The position numbers and the translations under genes are program-made. From Costus lasius (taxonomy: Eukaryota; Streptophyta; Magnoliopsida; Zingiberales; Costaceae), in NCBI GenBank assembly GCA_027563935.2, contig CM050454.1:48822596-48886595 (forward strand): 64,000 nt of DNA. Direction: 5' to 3'. Below the pieces are notes generated by a model, which made no database searches, was not told the origin of the DNA, and saw only the letters and a list, made by a program, of their open reading frames with translations. Below, in pieces: positions 1 through 8,850 of the stretch (positions are counted from its first letter, which is position 1; each line of letters starts with the position of its first letter).

Positions 1-571
1 TGGATTCACACTTATGCTGTGGTTTGGGTGTAGTCTTGGAAGACTCTTTCCTTTATATCGAGAGACAGTGATGTGTTGCTAGATACCCCTCACTGATCGT
101 GATAACGTGAGTTATCGTTACCGACATTTAAAGGAAACCCTTAGGGTTGCACAATTTGATGATATGGCTTACTTAAGTCAGATCGTGTGGAGTGAATTGT
201 TCTGGTTCAGTTTAAAGGAGTTTAAACTCTGATTGTAAGTGAGATCTGGTCTGATCATGTTTGATTGATTAGGGCTTGAGATCGGTAAGCTTCGATCGAG
301 AGAATTGATGCTAGATCGGTGAGATGAAGAGCATCAAGAGATGAATGGTTAGATCTTGAACCTTATGGTTTAATTTGATCTAGACCAATGCTTGGCTTAA
401 TTTGGTCTTTGAACCAAATCTAATTGAACCGGCTCATCATGTGTGTTGGGGTATGCCCTTAAGGTTAATGTTTGAGGCCTTGGGATTATATTAGTATCAT
501 GTATAAACTCTATGTTTATAAAGGCAATGGTTGTTATTCAGGTTGTTACATTATCTGCTGCAATGTGTATA

Positions 572-2762
572 TGATGTGGGGTGCAAACACAGGATTAGAA
601 TTTTTATATTATTGAAGAAAGATCAACCAAAGTCAATTAGCAACTATAAATTCATGACTGCAGAAAATTATCATTTACGAATAGTAGCCATGTATGAGAA
701 TAGGTTCCAATGATCTATAATGAAAATTGATATTGCCAATTGGTAGAATGAAATTTGTTCTTTTCAAGCGTATAAAATAAATGAAGTGTCATTCTCAGTC
801 AGTCTAATAGGGCATCTCCAAGAAAATAGATAATCAGATCAGTAAGGAAAATCAACACAGAAATTTTATCAAACAGTGTAATTTGCTTGGATGCGTAGGT
901 TGATCTGTTAAAATTGTTCAAGGGTTTCAATAGATGTAGGAGGGGCCACTAGCATGTAAATCTACTGAATTAAGTTCTAATTATTTCAGAATAGACCAGA
1001 ATTCAGGAAGCAATCAGACAGAAATAGCAGTAGAGAATTATCGGTCATCAAACTTTTCTAGGAGGCATAGGTTGATCTGATAATGCTCAGTTGGAACCAA
1101 GTCTTCCAGGATGAAGAACAAATCATATTCTTCCTTGTTGTGCAAAGCGTCAGGGATTTCCGTGGCTCCAAGCTCGTTAATTACCTGCATAAAAGAGCTA
1201 ATCAGATTATTGCTAAGAGCAAAGCTTTGAAACAGTAACAGTATGCGAAGAGTTGGGTTGCTGAAGAAAGCAAGTGGCGCTTGCGCCGCTGGTTGGCAAG
1301 GCCGGAGCTGGAGAGGATGACGGGTGGCTGCTGTGGTCGCCGATGTTCTGGCGAAGGCTTCAGGGGGTGGTGGGCGGCATACGGATGGCGGAGCTGAGCA
1401 GCATGGACGCTCCCCTGCTTTTTTTTTTTCAAGAACAGGGGAGGACGCGACGGAGCAGGGACGGTCGGCGCTCGTCAGACATGGCACGAAGTTCCGACCT
1501 TCTACAACTGGAGGCTCCTCAGGTCAGAGCGGAGTCGTGGCCGGAGTTTGGGAGCAAGTGGTGGCCGGAGTTTGGGAGCAAGTGGTGGCCGGTCGGAGGA
1601 GATCAACGCCGATCAGTGGAGTTGGGCGGAAGCAGGGGAGGAAAGTAGAGGCGTCACCGGAGATCTTCCGATTTCGGCGATCCAGCCGGCGGATGGGTCG
1701 ATCCTTCCGATTGCAGGTTCGGTCCGAAAGGGAGGATGGGTGGCTGGATTTTGGGGATGATCCGTCGTGTGGATCGTCACCAGCGTCTAGGCGAATAGGA
1801 GTCCAAGGTTGGATCCAGGCGGAGGTAGAGTGACTTGCGGTAGAGATGGTTCGCGACAGCGATGGAGGCTTGATTAAACGTGGTGGAGGTGGAAGAACGG
1901 TGACATCTAGGGAAGTGCGTGACAAAAGGATTCAGCAGGCAGCATCGCTTGCGACAGTGGTGGCTTGCGACAGCGGCGGAAGTTGGCTTGAACGTGGAAG
2001 TGATGGAAGGTGGGTGTGGAATGCGACAGCGGCGGAAGTTTGTTTAAACGAGGCAGAGGTTGAGAAGAGTGGCGTTCAGCTGGAGAAAAGGGAGAGGAGA
2101 GGTGCTCGGCACCTAGAGGAAGAGAGGGGAGAAGGAGACATCCGACAAACGGAGGAAAACTATTTCCATTGATTTCAACTTCAACTTCTTTTTTTTACAA
2201 AAAGGAGATACAGTTTTATAAAGAGGAGCTGGTAATAATGCCGTTGCTCCTTTCTTCATCTTCACGCCAGCTGCAACGGGCAGCTTTTCTCTTTGCTTGC
2301 TGGAGATTGGTGGCTTTGCTGGCGCGTGGAGCTTGATGGAGATGTGCTTGAATGTTGCTGGCACAAGGTTGACTTCATGTGGACGTTGTGGATGCAGCCG
2401 AGATTTTGCAGGAATTTGTTTGAATAGATGCAGCTGATGATAATTGCTTGGCATGCATTGGTAAATGCAATCGGTGGTGGCGTTTGATTGGCTGATGAGG
2501 TTGATTGCGTATTCGGCCTTTCTCTTTGGGCTGAATTCTTCTTTGACTTGGCTGAATTCTTCTTTGACTTGAACTAGCTTGAGCTTAGGAGATGTGACCG
2601 TAGCCATTGGACCTCATATTGTCATGGCAAAATAAGATGGATTAGTGCCTCTATACACATAATTGTTGACTAAGTCTATGAATAATCAAGATTTACAATA
2701 ATTATGCAAAAATTGACTAAGTCAAAATTAGATCAAATATCATGTGATATGCTCCTGCATCA
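572..2762 (-). repeat. Element B 3' LTR (complete, 2191 bp)
   Basis: Bounded by TGATGTGGG at 572 and GCATCA at 2762. The first 760 bp or so match 4986-5354 plus 14434-14831, the partial partner LTR. About 1265-2110 is a GC-rich block inside otherwise AT-rich sequence. It holds a perfect 24-bp tandem duplication at 1537-1584 and loosely repeated GCGACAGCGGCGGAAGTT units near 1966 and 2022. Several overlapping ORFs in this block look like products of base composition. A 21-bp duplication is present near 2532-2575. The sequence at 930-960 is the uninterrupted form of the site where Copia A1 landed in the partner LTR. Confidence 0.8.
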
Positions 2763-2773
2763 GACACCCCTGG
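2763..2773 (-). promoter_or_regulatory. Element B polypurine tract
   Basis: On the minus strand CAGGGGTGTC directly precedes the LTR start TGATGCAGG. This is where plus-strand DNA synthesis would be primed. Sequence and position are typical of Gypsy-type elements. Confidence 0.65.
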
Positions 2774-2829
2774 TTCAAGTGTTTCTACTCCTGGAGAAAC
2801 TTAGGGTAATTAAAAAAAACTAACAACAA

Positions 2830-4236
2830 TTAAACTACTAGCATGGAAGTAAACAATTTATCACGCTTAGGTGGAGGCCTATAAGTGTATTCATCTTTGA
2901 GGATAGGTAGGAAGAGAAGTTGATCACGCATAGATTTAGTGGGTTGTTTTATTCTAACCCCTAATGTACTTCTCACAATCAATATGCTAGGTGAAAGAAA
3001 ATTCAGATTTAAACAAGACATATTAGCAAGCTCATGTAGTCCATTATAGGATCCAAGAGAAGGAAAGATAAAATCAATATGTTCAACTTGCAAAAGAGGT
3101 AAAGCACTCATGTTTTCACTTTGTTTGATTGACCTTACAGGTGGCTTAGGAGCGTGGGTAGTTGGATCTAAGAGGCATGACTCAAGGATCATCGGATCAT
3201 GGGTCAAGTCTTCTAAGCCTTCAAGATGTGGTTCTCTTAATGATTGAGACTTGGGGTCTAGGTCAATGGCAAAAGGATCTAACATTGGTTCAAAGTGTGG
3301 TTCATCATGATCTATGGATGTGGATTCAACTTGGATATCTAAGTCATCAAGGATAAATGTTCCAAACTTAAGTTGTGCTATGTCTAATGGAATCTCTATA
3401 GGCAATTGATTCTCACATGTGTTAATAATGGGTTCCTTAGTTGGAATAGATGTGGTAGACTCAAGTTGAGGCATGTTTTCTAAAGAACCTATGGGTATGG
3501 GCCCTAAAATTGAAGGTAATGGTACTTCATGATGTATTTCTTCAAATTTAGTGGTTTCATCAAGACATGGTTTAGGTTCTAAAGTAGGCTCTAAGGTTTG
3601 GTTGAACTCTAGAGGATTAGGACTCTCTTGTTTAACTTGTAAGTGGGGCTTTCTTAATTTCTCCATTGATTGTTGCAACTTTTTCATATGCTCCTTGAAC
3701 TCTTGTTGCAACTTTTTAGTTTGCTCCCTTAACTCATCATAAGGGTGGATTATGTGTGGCATCCCTTTATGAATAAAACTATAACTCCAAGGGTTGTGAA
3801 AATAATGTCCTTGATAATCACACATGAATTCATTTCCTAACAAGATGTCAAATCCTTCTAAACTCATTACATCACACCAAATTTCAGTTTTCATATTGCC
3901 TAATTGAATAGGAACTAAGCATTGAAAGTCAACTAAAGTTGAAGTCAAATCATCCCAAGTTATGCAATAAGGGTTAGGATTTTTTTCTATGGTAAGGCCA
4001 AATTTTTCAAGGGATCTAGGAGATATGATATTGTACTTGACAAAATGATCAATAATAGTTTTACATTTAAAACCATTGCACCAAATATGTGTAGTAAAAC
4101 TATTAGGCCCATGTGTGAGAACCCTACATTTTTGTTTTATAGAACTATTAGGCCTATGTATAAGAGTCCTATAGTGTTCCCTAATAGTTATTAATTCTGT
4201 TCTAGCTATAACTTCCCTTTGATTAAAGTGACGCAT
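2830..4236 (-). CDS. Protease-like protein without the catalytic DSG (element B)
   Basis: A 468-codon ORF opening MRHFNQREVI, the only long ORF in element B. Residues about 45-160 align by eye with the pepsin-like protease region of Gypsy polyproteins. TIIDHFVKYNIIS (60-72) sits where families have an IIDSGS/NxxS motif, and EIWCDVMSLEGFDILLG (118-134) matches the second conserved strand with its hydrophobic-LLG end. The flap-side pattern YSFIHKG follows. The catalytic Asp position is kept (D63), but the next residues are H-F instead of S/T-G, so proteolysis is unlikely. Residues about 168-197 form a charged heptad stretch that could be a coiled coil. The rest is Pro- and acid-rich without a recognised domain. 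There is no zinc knuckle, reverse transcriptase or integrase. The frame is open over its full length, so it may still be useful to the element, for example as a structural protein. That role is inference. Confidence 0.6.
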   Translation of the reverse strand: MRHFNQREVIARTELITIREHYRTLIHRPNSSIKQKCRVLTHGPNSFTTHIWCNGFKCKTIIDHFVKYNIISPRSLEKFGLTIEKNPNPYCITWDDLTSTLVDFQCLVPIQLGNMKTEIWCDVMSLEGFDILLGNEFMCDYQGHYFHNPWSYSFIHKGMPHIIHPYDELREQTKKLQQEFKEHMKKLQQSMEKLRKPHLQVKQESPNPLEFNQTLEPTLEPKPCLDETTKFEEIHHEVPLPSILGPIPIGSLENMPQLESTTSIPTKEPIINTCENQLPIEIPLDIAQLKFGTFILDDLDIQVESTSIDHDEPHFEPMLDPFAIDLDPKSQSLREPHLEGLEDLTHDPMILESCLLDPTTHAPKPPVRSIKQSENMSALPLLQVEHIDFIFPSLGSYNGLHELANMSCLNLNFLSPSILIVRSTLGVRIKQPTKSMRDQLLFLPILKDEYTYRPPPKRDKLFTSMLVV

Positions 4237-4970
4237 GATAAAAGCTTATGGTACAACTAAGTGCAGAAGTAATAGTCAGAAAAACTGAGATAAGATGGGA
4301 TTTTGCTAACTGTAGTTTTATAGAAATCAATTGCAGCAAGTAAGCTAAGAGTTCATAGTTGAGAGGTTGAAACCAGATTTTCAAATTCAAATGTGCAGAT
4401 TTTTGTTCTTAAAAGCAGAATTTCAGCACATAGAAGACAGCAAACACCAATGAAAATGCGGCGCATGTAGGTGCTAAAAGCTGAGATAGATGACTACAAT
4501 TTGATATAGTTTGATTGGAGAAAACAATGCTGAAAGCCAGATTGGAAATTTCAGAATTCAAGTGCAGTTTTTAGAATCATATTCAGCATTTAATGAAAAT
4601 CAAAATCAACGCATCAAAGGCTGCACTTATAGGTGTTTTACACAGAAATATAGTGATGGTTATCTTAGCTGAACTTGTCAAAAATGAGAATGGCAGAAAT
4701 CAGAGTTTGCAAAGCCGAAAACTGTGGAGATGTGTGCAGAATTGATTAGAACTTTGCAAAAATTCAAATGCGGTTTTTTTTGGCAAATTGATTAACGCAA
4801 ACAATTTTTTTTTTTTTTTTTTTGTGCATATAAACTACAACTAGCAAATAACTTACAAATGCAAACTAAATGGAAGAACTAAACATGAAAGCATGTAACA
4901 TGTTTTTTTTTTTTTAAATGCAAAGAGCAAAGCAAGGATCGTGTGAGCAGACAAGAGTTGCTCACAACCT
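4237..4970 (-). other. Element B leader region
   Basis: Non-coding stretch between primer site and ORF on the minus strand. It is AT-rich and includes a run of about 20 T at 4803-4822 and another at 4902-4914. I see no ORF or hairpin of note. Confidence 0.5.
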
Positions 4971-4982
4971 CCTCTGATACCA
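4971..4982 (-). promoter_or_regulatory. Element B primer binding site (Met tRNA type)
   Basis: On the minus strand TGGTATCAGAGG begins three bases after the LTR end CATCA. It is complementary to the 3' end of plant initiator-Met tRNA and fixes both the orientation of the element and the LTR boundary. Confidence 0.8.
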
Positions 4983-5354
4983 AACTGATGTGGGACGCAA
5001 ACACAGGATTAGAATTTTTATATTATTGAAGAAAGATCAACCAAAGTCAATTAGCAACTATAAATTCATTACTGCAGAAAATTATCATTTACGAATAGTA
5101 GCCATGTATGAGAATAGGTTCCAACGATCTATAATGAAAATTGATATTGCCAATTGGTAGAATGAAATTTGTTCTTTTCAAGCGTATAAAATAAATGAAG
5201 TGTCATTCTCAGTCAGTCTAATAGGGCATCTCCAAGAAAATAGATAATCAGATCAGTAAGGAAAATCAACACAGAAATTTTATCAAACGGCGTAATTTGC
5301 TTGGATGCGTAGGTTGATCTGTTAAAATTGTTCAAGGGTTTCAATAGATGTAGG

Positions 5355-7032
5355 TGTTGGGGTATGCCCTTAAGCCTAATGTTTGAGGCCTTGGGAATGT
5401 ATCAGTATCATGTAATAAACTGTTATGTTTATATAGGCATGGTTGTTATTCAGTTAGCTACATTGTCTGCTGCAATATATGTTCTTCTGAATAATATCTC
5501 AAAGCTGTTCAGCTGGGCTGACATGCTGTTGTGTCCTTAGTCGATATATCTTGGTGAACATGAGACAGCCTTGATATGGTTAAGACTAATATGTGTTCTA
5601 ATCTTATAGGATGCTTCGAGCATGGAATAAGATGTAGACTCATGGGTACATTGGATGTACTGGACAGACCCTACTAGGATGTTCAATTGTTTGTCGCAAT
5701 GTGAATAATCTTTGAATATGACAAGTGGCACATTTCCTCTGACTTGAGATCACTTGTGTTTTCTAAATGATGATTGTCATTGTTTTGAGGTAGTTCAATA
5801 TCATTTGAAACACAATGGTTATAGGCTATCTTGGATGGTGAGCTTGAGTCATGTTAGGGCACTAGTGATAGACATAGGATTGCCGTCTCCTTGTTTAAGG
5901 AGTGTGATGTTCTAAAGGGCCCCCTGGATGAGATGATTGAGAAAAGAGTATGGCCATACCCAGGTGACAGTGTTCATCTGATCTAATCATGCTCATCATA
6001 TTGGAGCTACAAGCTTGACACGCTTGTCCAATAAGAATATCAAGTGGCAAAGGAATTATGCATGCCTTGTGAATTGATTCACACTTGTGCTGTGTTTTGG
6101 GTGTAGTCTTGGAAGACTTTTTTCTTTATATCGGGAGACAGTGATGTGTTGCTAGATACCCCTCACTGATCGTGATAACGTGAGTTATCGTTACCGACAT
6201 TTAAAGGAAACCCTTAGGGTCGCACAATTTGATGATATGGCTTACTTAAGTCAGATCGTGTGGACTGAATTGTTTGGGTTCAGTTTAAAGGGATTTAATC
6301 TCTGATTGTGAGTGAGATCTGGTCTGATCATGTTTGATTGATTAGGGCTTGAGATCGGTAAGCTTCGATTGAGAGATTGGATGCTAGATCGATCAGATCA
6401 GAAGCATCAAGAGATTAACGGTCAGATCTGGAGCCTTAGGGTTTATTTGAGATCTAGACTAGATCATTGGCTTGATTGGTTCTTAAACCGAACCAATGTG
6501 AACCGGCTCATGAAATGAGCGCATGGTTCATGGGGAGAGGAGTTGGCGACATGTTCACTTGGCGTGAACGTTGGAGTGAAGTGTGGTGGCTATTTTTAGT
6601 AACCACGATCTCCACTTGGAGATGTTGTTCACGACCGAATAGAGTGCTCTCTATTCTCGCCTCTCGCCCATATTCTCTCTCGACGTTTTCGTGTGTGTGG
6701 CGACGTCTTGAAGATAGAGGAGGATTCGGCCAAGAGAAGGATCATCTCTTCCATCCCTTTCACTCGATCAAGGACTCCAAGGAACCTTGCTAGCACAAGG
6801 AGCACCAAGGGATAAGCGCATCTTCATCTTGTGTGCGAGACTTTGGAGAAGAGGCGATTGCATCTTTACTTCCAAGGCGCCATCTTGAAATGGCATCGGT
6901 ATGAATTTATTTTCATGCATATAAAGTTGATTATTTTACATGTATGAGATCCTATGAAACCCTAGTATCCGCTGCATATCTTACTTGCGCCACCATAGGG
7001 TTTTCGCCCCCCTTTGGTTAGGGGAACCTTCA
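5355..7032 (+). repeat. Copia A1 5' LTR
   Basis: Starts TGTTGGGGTATGCCC and ends GGAACCTTCA. A TATTTTTAG motif near 6591 could be a TATA-like element, but this is weak. At 6890-6898 it contains ATG GCA TCG followed at once by GTATGA, which I read as the gag start codon plus a splice donor. An ORF at 6476-6793 also occurs in the 3' LTR but shows no family similarity. Confidence 0.9.
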
Positions 7033-7034
7033 AT

Positions 7035-7046
7035 TGGTATCAGAGC
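7035..7046 (+). promoter_or_regulatory. Copia A1 primer binding site
   Basis: TGGTATCAGAGC starts two bases after the LTR. It is complementary to the initiator-Met tRNA 3' end and primes minus-strand DNA synthesis. Confidence 0.92.
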
Positions 7047-7911
7047 CTGGTCTATGCATGTTTTATGATTGCTTTAGCCATTTTTGTGATCCTTGTTTGC
7101 TTAGATCTATACATGCGAAATTCATCTTTAGTTGAAGCATTATATGCGAAAATTAAATATGTATAGTTGGCGCATGTTTTTGTGGCGCTTAGTTTGTTTT
7201 TGTTAAAAACATTTCACTTGCGCGATCTCACTTAGATCTAAGCGCCTGCTGTAAACCCTTAAACGGGTTAGTAGGGTTGAAATCACCCCCTAGGTCAGAT
7301 CCAATCAGTCTGATCAGACTATCTGACAGCCTTGATGGGTCGACTGGATAGCACCTTGGCGCAAGCTTGAGGTGGCTATAGGTCGACTGCAGATAGGCGT
7401 GTAGCGATGTCTGATTGAGACGACCCATGAACGCACCTGAGTTAGGCCCGGGGTCACACCCGCTTGCCAGACCTCAGCGTGGTCGTTCAGCCCTTGGCGC
7501 ATGCATGGTTGGCCTTTTGGTCGACTCAAGTCAGTTAGGACTTGGTGCATGCAAGGGCAGTGGATCTGACTAGGTTGGATGAGTGGATCCCTATTAATGG
7601 ACCGTTGTAAGGTTGTAGGGCATATAAGAAAATTAAAATTGAAGCCTATGGGGTTTTTCGAAAATTTTAATTTTTATGGATCACATGATTTTTGAATGAT
7701 GCCATATGTTTGTCTATTTACTCTTATGTGGGCTGCCCATATTAATTGTGTGCTGTGCTGGGGCCTGCGAGCCTGGAATTATGGTTGTAAATTAATTATT
7801 GTGATCTGCGTATCACATTGTTTTAATTTATAAAATGTTATTGACCTGCGTGTCAATCTTGTCTAGATAGTTAAATTTGTAATTTAATTAGACAAGAGCA
7901 CAAAGCACACT

Positions 7912-7966
7912 TGGCAGAGGCGCTTGCAGCAGTGGCTGGACTAGGTGGGAGGTCTAGGGTTCGACC
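7912..7966 (+). other. tRNA-like A box and B box in the leader
   Basis: TGGCAGAGGCG at 7912-7922 resembles a Pol III A box, and GGTTCGACC at 7958-7966 resembles a B box within a T-arm-like hairpin TAGGGTTCGACCCTA. The spacing is within the tRNA range. Equivalent sequences lie at 49216-49270 and 58385-58440, where the stem reads CAG...CTG instead of TAG...CTA. It could be an old tRNA-derived SINE head captured in the leader, or chance. Confidence 0.35.
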
Positions 7967-8321
7967 CTATGACCTGGCGCAAATTCCTGGTGGGCGCACC
8001 AGAGCTGCAGATGGCGCTTGGGCCCAGGTTTGGGCCAGATGAGCAGCAAAAGGCCCTATGAAGAAAAGCAAGTCAAGACTTAAGTTAAATTAAGGTCTTA
8101 CTAGGGCTATGGGCTTTTACCACATAAGATTCATGCTTTCTTTTATTATTGTTTAAATATTAGAACTGCATGATTAGTTTATCTTCTGCTATCACCATAG
8201 GAATTGCATGATAGTGAAGAAGATACAAAGACCGTTAAAATCCAACGCTAAAATATCAAGCTCGTAAGCCTTCTGACGCGAAACCTCACTGTTCTGATTA
8301 TCGTTGGAGCCGTGTTGTACC

Positions 8322-8345
8322 CACTCAGTGGGCACGTCCATCTAT
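8322..8345 (+). other. Leader hairpin 1
   Basis: GTG TTGTA CCCACT-C-AGTGGG CAC forms a six-pair upper stem plus a short lower stem with a one-sided TTGTA bulge. The same sequence is at 49607-49630 and 58783-58806. It is paralogous to hairpin 2, which lies 199 bp downstream. Confidence 0.55.
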
Positions 8346-8500
8346 CTTCAGACGGTGTGGGATTACACCTGTGTGTTACAGAGTAGGGATTTATCCCTTC
8401 TCGTTGCTCAGCATAGCACATGGTGGTCCAGGGAGTAGGTCGGGTCAGCTTGACCATGTAGGCTACATATGTGGCGCATATGGTAGCACATGGAGGCAGC

Positions 8501-8566
8501 CATCTGTGGGATCAGAGACTGTGTTGTACCAACTCAGTTGGCACAGTCTGCTGGATTGCCCAGATG
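8501..8566 (+). other. Leader hairpin 2 (extended)
   Basis: Outer arms are CATCTG/CAGATG. The middle stem is AGACTGTG/CACAGTCT and the upper stem is CCAACT-C-AGTTGG, with the same TTGTA bulge as hairpin 1. Copies lie at 49796-49861 and 58972-59037. In the A3 copy the middle arm reads AGATTGTG, which keeps a G-U pair. Relative to hairpin 1 one upper-stem pair changes from C-G to A-T, a compensatory change. Confidence 0.6.
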
Positions 8567-8850
8567 AAGGGGAATCGCACGGGTTGGCGATCGGCAGGGA
8601 CTGCCTACCGGAGATTAGTGCTTGTACTCTCTGTGCATCTTATCTCGCCTGAGCGGGACGCGGAGACCAAGTATGAAATCCGGATCCCATCTCACTAAAA
8701 GAGTGTCTACTCTTTCGGACTGTTTAATGGATTTTTCAGTCAGATAAAATAGTGAGAAAAGGAATCTTTCTTAAGTCCTGATTGATTCTTAACATTGATA
8801 CTGACCTTGCTGTTCTTGCATTGTTGTAGATACCTGCAGCAACGAAAACC

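Larger units (their letters stand above)
6899..8829 (+). other. Predicted 5' leader intron of Copia A1
   Basis: Donor GTATGA at 6899 follows ATG GCA TCG. The acceptor TTGCATTGTTGTAG ends at 8829. Splicing would join three LTR codons to seven codons (ATA CCT GCA GCA ACG AAA ACC) and then to the gag ATG at 8851 in one frame. The intron would be 1931 nt and would remove the LTR end, the primer site and nearly all the leader. A2 and A3 have the same arrangement. It is a prediction from sequence; no transcript is available here. Confidence 0.7.
7047..8850 (+). other. Copia A1 untranslated leader
   Basis: About 1.8 kb with no long ORF. It is conserved in A2 and A3, with small indels. Contents in order: a stretch around 7240-7560 with many short palindromic words; an inverted repeat CTTGTCTA/TAGACAAG at 7858-7896; a tRNA-like box pair at 7912-7966; two related hairpins at 8322-8345 and 8501-8566; and a splice-acceptor-like tract before the gag ATG. 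The region lies inside the predicted intron, so it would be present only in unspliced RNA. Confidence 0.7.

Noticed and set aside
1324..1833. 169-codon ORF in the GC-rich part of the element B LTR
   Set aside because: Several overlapping frames are open on both strands, which base composition explains. No family motif is visible.
4803..4822. T run as a Pol III terminator or SINE tail
   Set aside because: No tRNA-type promoter boxes or SINE body adjoin it, and element B structure already accounts for the region.
6476..6793. 105-codon ORF in the A1 5' LTR, repeated at 13877-14194
   Set aside because: The repeat is only the second LTR of the same element. A2 and A3 lack the frame, and it has no recognisable domain.
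8371..8698. Short ORFs of 75-93 codons in the Copia-A leader (also 49666-49992 and 58842-59169)
   Set aside because: They overlap the hairpins in different frames, change length between copies and lie in the predicted intron.
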